NCBI GenBank assembly: GCA_030613055.1
Contig: JAUWMR010000001.1
Location: 62,001 to 126,000 of the forward strand
Length of the DNA: 64,000 nucleotides
From: Desulfobacteraceae bacterium
GTDB lineage: Bacteria > Desulfobacterota > DSM-4660 > Desulfatiglandales > Desulfatiglandaceae
Direction of reading: 5' to 3'
Within the stretch, counting starts at the first letter, position 1; the number at the start of each line of letters is the position of its first letter. Positions 41,976-49,910 of the stretch are shown piece by piece. The position numbers and the translations under genes were made by a program. A model generated the notes under the pieces. The model saw only the letters and a list, made by a program, of their open reading frames with translations. It was not told where the DNA came from and did not search any database.

Positions 41976-42870
41976 ACCATACAGATTTAAGCATCCCCCT
42001 GGGCTTCCAGGTCAACACAATCACCACCGCAATGTATGGGAAAACTATGGCGAACTGTGGCCAGAACAGAATACCAAAGGCTTGAGTCAATCCGAAGATA
42101 AGTGACCCTACCAGGGCCCCCCACATGTTCCCCAATCCCCCGATTGTAACAATAAGGAAGGCTTCGATAATAATGTCATGATCCATTCCGATAGTCACAC
42201 TTATAGTAGGGGAAACCAGGGCGCCTCCTAATCCGGCAAGGAAACAGCCCAGGACGAAAGCAAAGGCAAACACCCAGCTTACATTTATGCCAATTGCGCC
42301 CACCATCTCTCTATCAACAGCCGCTGCCCGGGCAATCTTCCCCACCTTGGTTTTGTTCGAAAAGAGCCACAGTCCAATACCCACCAAAGGACCAATAATG
42401 AGGAGAAACAGGTTATAGCGCGGAAACGGTGAGTCAAATATGTTCACAGAGCCCTGTAATAATTCAGGCGCCATGATCGACCTGTAATCGGCACCCCAGA
42501 CCATCTTTACAAGATCGCCTAAGATGAGCATCAGGGCAAAGGTGAATAGCAGCAGCATCAGGTGTTCTCTTTCGTAAAGATGACAGAACAGGGACCTCTC
42601 TGCTATAAGGCTCACAAGAGCTACTACAAGGGGGGCCAGGATTAGTGCCAACCAGAAACCGGCTGTGCCGCCGCCCAACAGATTGGAAATGCTAAAGGCC
42701 GCAAATGCCCCGATCATATAAAGTGAACCATGAGCAACATTCGGGACCCTGAGCACTCCAAGCACAAAGCTCATCCCGGCAGAGACGATAAACAGAATCA
42801 TTGCCCGGCTAAGACCGACAAGGAATTGACTGCCTAAGGCAGAAACAGTAAAAGCTTGCCCGATTTCCAT
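41974..42870 (-). CDS. livH: Branched-chain amino-acid-type ABC transporter permease LivH
   Basis: 298 residues, about eight spans. Family marks: GLSRAMILFIVSAGMSFVLGVLRVPNVAHGSLYMIGAF at the N-terminus, the loop KIARAAAVDREMVGAIGINV (EAA-like), FLAGLGGALVSPTISV and VTIGGLGNMWGALVGSLIFG. Pairs with LivM in the membrane. Encoded between livJ and livM, with repeat elements on both sides. The ATG at 42870 has only a distant AAGGGA. Confidence 0.93.
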   Translation of the reverse strand: MEIGQAFTVSALGSQFLVGLSRAMILFIVSAGMSFVLGVLRVPNVAHGSLYMIGAFAAFSISNLLGGGTAGFWLALILAPLVVALVSLIAERSLFCHLYEREHLMLLLFTFALMLILGDLVKMVWGADYRSIMAPELLQGSVNIFDSPFPRYNLFLLIIGPLVGIGLWLFSNKTKVGKIARAAAVDREMVGAIGINVSWVFAFAFVLGCFLAGLGGALVSPTISVTIGMDHDIIIEAFLIVTIGGLGNMWGALVGSLIFGLTQAFGILFWPQFAIVFPYIAVVIVLTWKPRGMLKSVW

Positions 42871-42996
42871 GGTTGGTAATTCCCTTTGAAGTGTTTAGTT
42901 AAGTAGTCAGATTGTTGAGTTGTTGAGTTGTGAAAGGCAAAATCTTTAATCAGCTAAACCAATTAACCTCTCAACTACTCAGCTTTTCACGTATCT

Positions 42997-43156
42997 GCTC
43001 AATAAATAAGGACAAATCCCTTGCGAAGCCGCCTCACGCCTTCGCTGCGGTGGGCTTTTTGTGGATTCCCGCCTTCGCGGGAATGACGAACTAATTTATG
43101 TGCCTGTCATTCCCGCGAAGGCGGGAATCCATGAGATATTATCCTAAATTATTGAG
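42997..43156 (-). repeat. Non-autonomous element with GCTCAATA ends (copy 4, long form)
   Basis: 160 bp from GCTCAATAAATAAGG to TAAATTATTGAG. From left to right on the plus strand: a hairpin with T run (AGCCGCC...GGTGGGCTTTTT), then the nested palindrome 43062-43131. It ends 6 bp beyond the livJ stop, inside the livJ-livH gap. The first part matches 48260-48307 inverted. Confidence 0.75.
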
Positions 43157-43161
43157 ACGTT

Positions 43162-44394
43162 CTACTTCTTCTTTCGGGCCTCCGCAATCTCCTCACAAGT
43201 CGGCAGTACCTCATCGCCTGCCAGGGTAACAATATCAGTGGCAATCACAAACCCATATTTTGGCGACTTCTTGGTTACACCTAAATACATGGGGAGAACA
43301 ACCTGATGGTCACATGCTCGCATCTCAATCTCACCCGCCGGGCTTGCAATCTTCAATCCCTCTAATGCATCAATGAACTTCTCCCTGTCGAGCGCTCCTG
43401 CTTTTTTGAATGCCTCGGCAATGAAATGTGCCGTGATATAACCGTGAAACGCAGGAAAACCCGGAGGGTTCCCATAGGCTGCTTCAAATTTTTTCACAAA
43501 TTCCCTGTTGGCTGCGGTATCAGGATAATAAAAATGGTAGTCCATGGTACCAAGCACACCCTCAGGGGCTTCCGCGCCGAGCGGCTTAAGAACAGCATGA
43601 TCTGTGGCAGAGTGAATCCAGATAGGGACCTTCTCAGCCATGCCGGTTGCCTTGACCGCTTTCATGATATTGGTCATGCTGCGGCCTCCGGTACAAAAAA
43701 TAACAGCATCAGGTTTTGCGCCCAGGATTGCGGTAATATAGGGTACAAGATCAGGTTCGCCCGGTTTCCACCATGATTTTCCGATTACCTCTACATCAGG
43801 CTTCAGTGCTTTCAGGTTTCTCCAGGCAGCATTAGCTATATCATGACCATATGAATAATCATCCCCGCCAATCCAGTATTTCACGTACGGCTTTTTAGAC
43901 AGGGCAACGCCACCGGCTTTGCCTGCCATGGCCGTATTTTCACCGGTTGAGAAAACGTAACGATGGCCCTTCTCCCCAGTGATTCTCTCGCTTTTGGAGA
44001 TCCAAACCATAAATGGCACCTTCTCTTTCTTTGCAACAGCATCGGATACGGCCAATGCAGCCCCGCTGTTAATTGTCCCAACAAGGACATCAACGTTTTC
44101 CCTCATGACCAATTCCTTGGCCATATTTAGGGCGATATCCACCTTAAACTTGGTGTCACGAGTGGTGAACTCGATCTTGTTTCCCAAGACCCCTTCCTTG
44201 TTGATCTCTTCCAGGGCCAGTTTAAAGCCATTAAGGGCATCCTTACCGTAAACAGCCGCCGGCCCGCTGTAGCAATCTATGATACCAACCTTAATTGGAC
44301 GTGCAATCGTAGGTGGCCTTGTTGCAAAGTAGACAACTACAGCCGCTATTACCACCAGTACTACAATAATACCCCATATATATCCCTTTTTCAT
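43162..44394 (-). CDS. livJ: HAAT-family ABC transporter substrate-binding protein
   Basis: 410 residues. N-terminal hydrophobic segment (~5-24) without a lipobox, then the periplasmic-binding-protein type 1 fold: IKVGIIDCYSGPAAVYGKDALNGFKLALEEINKEGVLG, VDVLVGTINSGAALAVSDAVAKKEKVPFMVWISKSE, and GYITAHFIAEAFKKAG. Binds the ligand and delivers it to LivHM; branched-chain amino acids, amides, urea or aromatic acids are all possible for this family. A strong GGAGGTGAT precedes the ATG. First gene of the liv operon. Confidence 0.93.
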   Translation of the reverse strand: MKKGYIWGIIVVLVVIAAVVVYFATRPPTIARPIKVGIIDCYSGPAAVYGKDALNGFKLALEEINKEGVLGNKIEFTTRDTKFKVDIALNMAKELVMRENVDVLVGTINSGAALAVSDAVAKKEKVPFMVWISKSERITGEKGHRYVFSTGENTAMAGKAGGVALSKKPYVKYWIGGDDYSYGHDIANAAWRNLKALKPDVEVIGKSWWKPGEPDLVPYITAILGAKPDAVIFCTGGRSMTNIMKAVKATGMAEKVPIWIHSATDHAVLKPLGAEAPEGVLGTMDYHFYYPDTAANREFVKKFEAAYGNPPGFPAFHGYITAHFIAEAFKKAGALDREKFIDALEGLKIASPAGEIEMRACDHQVVLPMYLGVTKKSPKYGFVIATDIVTLAGDEVLPTCEEIAEARKKK

Positions 44395-45115
44395 TTCATA
44401 TCACCTCCGCAATCTGATTGGTGAGTCATAACTCCAGCGCATTGCTTAAAAAAACAGCGCTCCTGAAACTTGATAAAACCCAACTGTATGCCAAAAAACG
44501 CCTAAAAACCTTTTTCACCTCCCTATAAACTAATCGCCTCCTTTCCTAACAATAGACTTGGTTAAGTGGTTAAAATTATGCACATATTCGTTTTTAGTCC
44601 CGCCATGGCGGGAGACGTTCACCATTTCGACAGTTACAAGCCCTTGAAATAAGGACAATAATTTTCCAACTCAACTAATTAACAAATCTGAACAAGCATC
44701 TTTTATCATAACATCGTTAACATCGCCATCTATGTCAACCCTTAAATTGTAGCAGTAAAACAGAAGACAATATACATATCCAGAGTCGTAAATGCAATGA
44801 AAAAGCCGGCTTTATCCAAGTTCAACTATTCCCATTACCTATTCACCTACCCTATAATTATAATCCGCCTTATCCTTCACTTCTCACTCCTTACTTTTCA
44901 CTCCTCACTATTAACCCCGACTTCCCTGCATCGGCAGTCAACCTGGTCGGTGACAGGTCCCGGGCGGCATTTCCGGCCATATTTCACGTAGTTGACATTG
45001 GGAAATGCCACCAGCGCCTGAGGGAAACAGTCAGATTCTTTGTCCCCGAAACACTGAGCAAATACAGAGAATGGTAATAGTTTAGCTCTATGAAAAAATC
45101 GATCATAGATTGTAG
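44395..45115. other. Non-coding region upstream of livJ
   Basis: About 720 bp without a convincing gene; a 64-codon frame at 44797-44991 has no ribosome site and no protein-like pattern. It should hold the liv operon promoter (minus strand), which could not be fixed. Words such as CTCCTTACTTTTCACTCCTC and the inverted pair near 44960-45010 (GGCATTTCC...GGAAATGCC) are the only visible structure. AT-rich, possibly degraded. Confidence 0.4.
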
Positions 45116-45336
45116 GGACGTGGGGATCTCTTTTTTAAAAGCCGCATCACAAATTCACCCAATGCTAACAACACGCCCCCTGGGCTTTGACCATGGGCGC
45201 TGAACAGGCAGGGATGGGGTCTTAATTATGAAGATTCCCGTATGGGGCTGTCCTTTGCTTGACTGGAAAGGCCTAACTGCCGTGCCATGTAATGGTGTAA
45301 GCATATGCGGCTTTTAAAAAAGAGATCCCTATGTCC
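45116..45336 (+). repeat. Putative MITE with ~31-bp terminal inverted repeats
   Basis: The left end (45116-45147) and right end (45305-45336) are inverted copies: GGAC.T.GGGATCTCTTTTTTAAAAG and onward through CCGCAT. Twenty-five consecutive bases (45123-45147 against 45305-45329) are identical, and outside that only two changes occur. Length 221 bp, no coding sense inside. TA-like bases flank each side. A diverged single end occurs at 45805-45829. Confidence 0.8.
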
Positions 45337-45450
45337 TATTCCTGATTTTTAAAGGGCTAAAGTGTTACAGAGAATAAATATTTATGCGCAAAAGTATTGC
45401 AAACCATAAATCTTGCCTGCTATATGAAGATATCACGAAAAGGATCTGCC

Positions 45451-45774
45451 ATGAATTATTATACTGTCAAAGATATGGAGCCAAAAAAACTGGCGGAAGG
45501 TGTTGAGATGCGGGTTATTCCCGGCGAAAAGATGACCATGGTCTTTTTCCGTATTGAACCGGGCATTAAGATACCTGAACATGCCCATCCCCATGAACAG
45601 GTGGGTACCGTACTTAAGGGCTCCATTGAACTGATTATTAATGACGAGAAAAGGATTGTAAATCAGGGAGATGCCTATCACGTCCCTTCTAATGTGATAC
45701 ACGGCGGAAGGTGTTTGGAATCAACTGCCGAGGTTCTTGAGATCTTTTCTCCCCCGAGAGAAGATTACTTGTAA
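45451..45774 (+). CDS. Small cupin-domain protein
   Basis: 107 residues from ATG 45451, with AAAGGA at the right distance. A single cupin_2 barrel: motif 1 EHAHPHEQVGTVLKG (metal His/His/Glu positions present), then VNQGDAYHVPSNVIHGG as motif 2 with His. Metal-dependent sugar or keto-acid binding is usual for such small cupins; the ligand is unknown. It stands alone between the MITE and the polysaccharide region. An open frame back to 45397 lacks family support. Confidence 0.85.
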   Translation: MNYYTVKDMEPKKLAEGVEMRVIPGEKMTMVFFRIEPGIKIPEHAHPHEQVGTVLKGSIELIINDEKRIVNQGDAYHVPSNVIHGGRCLESTAEVLEIFSPPREDYL

Positions 45775-45804
45775 TACCTTATCTCTTTGAAAACAGTTTC
45801 TGGG

Positions 45805-45829
45805 CATGGGAATCTCTTCTTTAAAATAG
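45805..45829 (+). repeat. Solo, diverged end of the 45116 element family
   Basis: CATGGGAATCTCTTCTTTAA followed by AATAGCC matches the terminal repeat at 45123-45147 with a few changes. No partner end was found within 1 kb on the right, so it is probably a relic. Confidence 0.5.
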
Positions 45830-45842
45830 CCCTGTCTTCTCC

Positions 45843-48035
45843 GTGTGGGAATGTCATTTGGAAAAAGCCGCTCTAATTATCTATGCTATCGTGTTAGTCA
45901 TAAGCCCTTTACTTTTCGGGGCAATAAATACCTATGCTTACACGATGATGTCTGTGGGGGTCTTAACCGCCTCGTTCCTGCTGGTCATAAAAAACGTCAA
46001 AAAAGATAAGAAAACCAGTGTCTGGGGGTTCTCATTTCCCGGCACCAGCCTTAATTTCCTCTTTCTCATCATATTAGCATTCCTTATTTTCCAGGTTGTT
46101 CCCTTGCCCGACTCTCTTCTTGGTTTATTATCTCCGGAAGCCGAGGTGGTTGGGGGCAAATCCATCCCCGCATCCGGCATTGCAGTGAAAAATGCCGGGT
46201 TCAACGAGTGGTTTTCTCTATCTCCCTATTACTATCCCGTTCGCATGTCTATTGTAAGATGGATAGTCTACGGCCTGTTTTTTTTCGGCCTGATTCAGGT
46301 GCTAAATTCCAGAAAGAGGATTGAGGCGCTGGTCATTTTGATATTGATACTCGCCTGTTTCGATACCCTTTACGGCCTGATGGAAACCTATTCCGGATCT
46401 CACCATATCTGGTGGTACAAAAAAAAGAGTTATCTTGAGGATGTAACAGGGACATATATCAACCACAATCACTTTGCAGGATTAATGGAGATGTGCCTGC
46501 TCCTGGCCGCTGCCTATGTAGCCTCACTCTCAGAGAGAAAAAGGAAAAGAAAGACAGCCGCCAGACATAAGACCAGCCTGAGACGCAGGATTTCACAACT
46601 TTTATCCGGGGAGCAGCGCTTCAACAAAAGGATCCTTGTTCTCTTTTCCGCCGTCGTTATAGGTATCGGGCTTTTCTTCTCTTCTTCCAGGGGGGGCATC
46701 CTTGCGGCATCAGGGGCCATGCTGTGCATGAGCCTTTTGTTTGTGTTCAGAAAGGCACACCGGCAAAAGGGTCTTATCCTCTTATTTCTCTTTTTGATCA
46801 TTTCTGTTTACGCCCTTCATATCGGGGCAGATTATACGTTAGGCAGGTTTGAATATTTTGATCAAAGCTTTAAGGAAAGAAGCAGGTACGCAAAAAAAAC
46901 CCTCGATATGTTTTACGACTACAAAACAACAGGTGTCGGTGTGGGTAATTTCCGCTATGCCTATCCCAAATATCAGGCTATTGAAGACCGGATTTTCTAC
47001 ATGAGACACGCCACCAATGACTGGGTAGAATTCCTTGCTGATGCCGGAATTATTGGTATGTGTTTATTGCTTGCAGGGATATCATATTACCTTTATCGCA
47101 TAATGAAATTATGGAAAAAGAGAACAGACCCCTTTGCCATTGGATTAGGGGTCGCGCCGGTAGCGGCCATGACGGCCATTGCTATTCACTCCTATTCGGA
47201 TTTTAATCTGCATTTTCCTGCCAACTTCCTGGTGCTTGTGGCGATTGTGGCTATCGGCTACAGCGCCCTGCATTTGGAAAGACATCATGGCAGGGATAAA
47301 ACATTTATTCGCTACCATATCCAGCCCCTGAAATACAAAGGATTCCTGACACTGTTCTTTGTCTCCGGAATAGTTGTCTGGAGCGGGTTCTGGGCAGTTC
47401 GTCATTTTGTTGCCGAGTGTTATTGCAATACGGTAACGGAATATTCTTCTTTAAACAGGGATATATACCCATCCCTTAAAGAAATTCAATCCGCCATCGC
47501 ATGGGATGCCAGCAATGCCCGATACTGGCAAAAACTGGTTGTAAGACATATGCGGTTTCGTGAATCACGTATCTTAGATGAGGATTGGGACATTGAAGAC
47601 AGGCGCAAACTGCAAATGGAAATCATAGGGGCATTTGAGAAGGCAGTAACACTAAACCCCTTTGAGCCGCAGTATCACGCGCGGTTAGGTTGGGAGTACT
47701 CTACTATGATGGAGGATCCGGATCATCAGGAGAAATGGCTTCGCGCGGCAGACATATCCATGGAAAGGGCCGCCTTTTTTGCAGGGGATCAAAATCCGGG
47801 TCTTCACATAGATATTGGCAATTATTGGGTGGTTCGATCCAAACAAACCATAGGGCTTGCCATCTCGGAACACCGGTCAGCCTGGGCAAAGGCGTGCTGG
47901 CATTATAAAAAAGCGCAAAGCCTGGGAATTGAAAACAGAAAAGCATTGAGAGACAGGATAGTAGAATTCGTGTGGAAATTTTACCCTGATTATGAGATTG
48001 TAAGTGAAGTCGTCCTCTCTGTGAATAAACCATAA
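45843..48035 (+). CDS. O-antigen ligase/polymerase-like membrane protein (Wzy_C family)
   Basis: 730 residues, about 12 membrane spans with a large loop before the Wzy_C region (~355-440: YDYKTTGVGVGNFRYAYPKYQAI, then HATNDWVEFLADAGIIGM, including the conserved His). The C-terminal ~200 residues are helical and soluble with TPR-like character (AFEKAVTLNPFEPQYHARLGWEY). Ligases or polymerases of this family join undecaprenyl-linked glycans to lipid A, to each other, or to proteins; the TPR tail suggests a partner protein. It starts at GTG 45843 or a later codon. It leads the glycan region. Confidence 0.82.
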   Translation: MWECHLEKAALIIYAIVLVISPLLFGAINTYAYTMMSVGVLTASFLLVIKNVKKDKKTSVWGFSFPGTSLNFLFLIILAFLIFQVVPLPDSLLGLLSPEAEVVGGKSIPASGIAVKNAGFNEWFSLSPYYYPVRMSIVRWIVYGLFFFGLIQVLNSRKRIEALVILILILACFDTLYGLMETYSGSHHIWWYKKKSYLEDVTGTYINHNHFAGLMEMCLLLAAAYVASLSERKRKRKTAARHKTSLRRRISQLLSGEQRFNKRILVLFSAVVIGIGLFFSSSRGGILAASGAMLCMSLLFVFRKAHRQKGLILLFLFLIISVYALHIGADYTLGRFEYFDQSFKERSRYAKKTLDMFYDYKTTGVGVGNFRYAYPKYQAIEDRIFYMRHATNDWVEFLADAGIIGMCLLLAGISYYLYRIMKLWKKRTDPFAIGLGVAPVAAMTAIAIHSYSDFNLHFPANFLVLVAIVAIGYSALHLERHHGRDKTFIRYHIQPLKYKGFLTLFFVSGIVVWSGFWAVRHFVAECYCNTVTEYSSLNRDIYPSLKEIQSAIAWDASNARYWQKLVVRHMRFRESRILDEDWDIEDRRKLQMEIIGAFEKAVTLNPFEPQYHARLGWEYSTMMEDPDHQEKWLRAADISMERAAFFAGDQNPGLHIDIGNYWVVRSKQTIGLAISEHRSAWAKACWHYKKAQSLGIENRKALRDRIVEFVWKFYPDYEIVSEVVLSVNKP

Positions 48036-48165
48036 CGTTGCAAACCTACAACGAGGGAAAACGCGCCATAGTGCGCCAGATGTGGCGTAATGGTTTAGAA
48101 TTTTAAAATGTGGGTAGTTTCCTTAAATAAGCAAAATATCCCCGGTTAAGGGGAGCATGTAACAT

Positions 48166-48307
48166 CTCAATAAATCAGGGTAACGCCTACTGGATTCCCG
48201 CCTTCGCGGGAATGACACGCGCTTCCATTAATTCGTCATTCCCGCGAAGGCGGGAATCCATAAAAAGCCTGCCCCAGCGAAGGTATGGGGTGGCTTCGCA
48301 AAATTGA
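48166..48307 (+). repeat. Non-autonomous element with CTCAATAAAT end (copy 5)
   Basis: Left end CTCAATAAATCAGGGTAACG, nested palindrome at 48191-48260, then a region (AGCCTGCCCCAGCGAAGG, TGGCTTCGCAAAATTGA) that is the inverse of the start of copy 4. The right end is diverged. It overlaps the apparent N-terminus of the next gene, so the start at 48285 is inside the element. Confidence 0.7.
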
Positions 48308-48329
48308 ATTTTTCCAAAAAGTTAAAAAA

Positions 48330-49166
48330 ATGAGAACACCCAAACTCATAAGAGCCCTTTTTACTTTCCTGGCAGTCTTTTTTACCGGATGTTTTTCCCT
48401 GTCCGCATATGGTTTAACCGTAAAAACAGATATCCATTCCCAGTATAGTATCAAAGAACCCGGCGCCATAAATATGGAAATAGATATCACGAACACAGGC
48501 ACGGCAACTGTCTATGACGTAGTCGCTACCATCACTATTGCCGACTGGGCTGAACCCTATGATGAGCTTGGAGACAACCCACCCGGCGGCAAGATTAATA
48601 TAAAGAGCCGGTATGTTAACCCCAGGCTGAAACCGGGAAAATATCTTGTAACTGTTCTTGTCCACTTCGAGGAACGAGGCGGCGCCACACACCGGAAATA
48701 TCATTTCTTTGAAATTGCCTACCGCCTGGATAAAGCGAGCTCAGATCCTCCTCGTGTTTCTGTGGATCTCAAATCTCCGATCATCAATAAAAAAATCATG
48801 TGGGGCCAAAAGCGTAATATCCTGGTTTCCATAAAAAACCATAATAAAAAACCCGTAAAGGCCCATGTGCATTTTTGTCTCCCGGACGGTCTTGCCACCT
48901 ATGAGCCCAGCAGGTTCTACAGATTATCCCCTAAAAAGGAAATAGCCGACACAATCCCGCTGATCCTGAGGAAAAGGGCGCGCGATACGAATACATACAA
49001 AGCGGTTGTTTGGTATGAGCAAAATGGCACCCACTATTCGGAACTGCTTAAAGGGAAGATCCGGGTTGTCTCAAAACCTGTGTATTTCCGATGGTACCTT
49101 GTCCTGGGAATTACTGTTTTATTGATCTTCTCCGTGCTGATATATTATCGTGGTAAAAGGCGCTGA
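48330..49166 (+). CDS. Exported CARDB-like protein with C-terminal membrane anchor
   Basis: About 278 residues from ATG 48330. Signal sequence with a possible lipobox (FFTGC, Cys20). Two Ig-like beta domains follow (~35-130 and ~140-245) with CARDB/NEW3-type wording (SIKEPGAINMEIDITNTGTATVYD; RNILVSIKNHNKKPVKAHV). A C-terminal span (~250-268) and a basic tail KRR end the protein. The frame opens at 48285, but those codons belong to a repeat. Role: probably an envelope adaptor for the glycan machinery; no enzyme motif. The next gene starts within a few tens of bp. Confidence 0.7.
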   Translation: MRTPKLIRALFTFLAVFFTGCFSLSAYGLTVKTDIHSQYSIKEPGAINMEIDITNTGTATVYDVVATITIADWAEPYDELGDNPPGGKINIKSRYVNPRLKPGKYLVTVLVHFEERGGATHRKYHFFEIAYRLDKASSDPPRVSVDLKSPIINKKIMWGQKRNILVSIKNHNKKPVKAHVHFCLPDGLATYEPSRFYRLSPKKEIADTIPLILRKRARDTNTYKAVVWYEQNGTHYSELLKGKIRVVSKPVYFRWYLVLGITVLLIFSVLIYYRGKRR

Positions 49167-49196
49167 TTGGTTACCGGGCTTGTGCGGGGTTTTCAA

Positions 49197-49910
49197 ATGC
49201 ATTCTATATCTCTATCAGTCTTCTTCCCCTGCTATAACGAGGAAAAAAACATCGAAAATCTGGTACTCAAAACCATTCATGTCTTAGATGATCTGGTCAA
49301 AGAATATGAAATCCTGATAATAAACGACGGGAGCGCTGACAGTACCGGAAATATTGCGGAAAGACTGAGCATGCAATATGATCCCGTACGTGTTGTTCAT
49401 CATGAAAAAAACAGAGGCTATGGCGCAGCCCTGATTTCCGGATTTGGAAATTCGGTTCATGACTGGATATTCTTTACGGACGGAGACCATCAATTCCACA
49501 TGAAAGAAATCGAGCTGCTTCTTGCCGGGATCAATGGCTGTGACGCGATCATCGGATCCAGAAAAGTGAGGAAAGATCCCTGGCAGAGAATAGTCTATGC
49601 CAGGGCATGGAATATGCTAATACGGCTCTGTTTCGGGCTAAAAGTCAAAGATCTTAATTGTGCGTTTAAATTGATCAAGAAAAAAGCTGTTAAGCACATT
49701 GCACTTCGCTCCTCAGGAGCATTGATTAACACCGAACTCCTGTTAAAACTTAAGGCTTCCGGGGTCAGGATCAGGGAAGTCGGTGTATCGCACAAGCCAC
49801 GGCTGTTTGGGAAACAGACCGGGGGGAACCCAAGGGTTATACTGAGGGCCTTTTACGAGCTTATCAGGCTGTTTCGCGAACAAAGGCTTTCCAGGCCGGG
49901 AGTTAATTGA
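49197..49910 (+). CDS. Glycosyltransferase family 2 (DPM1/GtrB-like)
   Basis: About 237 residues from ATG 49197; an in-frame TTG at 49167 abuts the preceding stop. GT-A fold: SVFFPCYNEEKNI, ILIINDGSADSTG, RVVHHEKNRGYGAALISGF, TDGDHQFH (DxD) and NCAFKLIKK. No C-terminal membrane spans, so soluble or peripheral. It would charge polyprenyl phosphate or extend a lipid-linked sugar. It overlaps the next gene's start by 4 bp and belongs to the same transcript. Confidence 0.88.
   Translation: MHSISLSVFFPCYNEEKNIENLVLKTIHVLDDLVKEYEILIINDGSADSTGNIAERLSMQYDPVRVVHHEKNRGYGAALISGFGNSVHDWIFFTDGDHQFHMKEIELLLAGINGCDAIIGSRKVRKDPWQRIVYARAWNMLIRLCFGLKVKDLNCAFKLIKKKAVKHIALRSSGALINTELLLKLKASGVRIREVGVSHKPRLFGKQTGGNPRVILRAFYELIRLFREQRLSRPGVN

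Noticed and set aside
44797-44991. A 64-residue gene upstream of livJ
   Set aside because: No ribosome site, low-complexity composition from repeated CACTCCTTAC-like words, and no family pattern.
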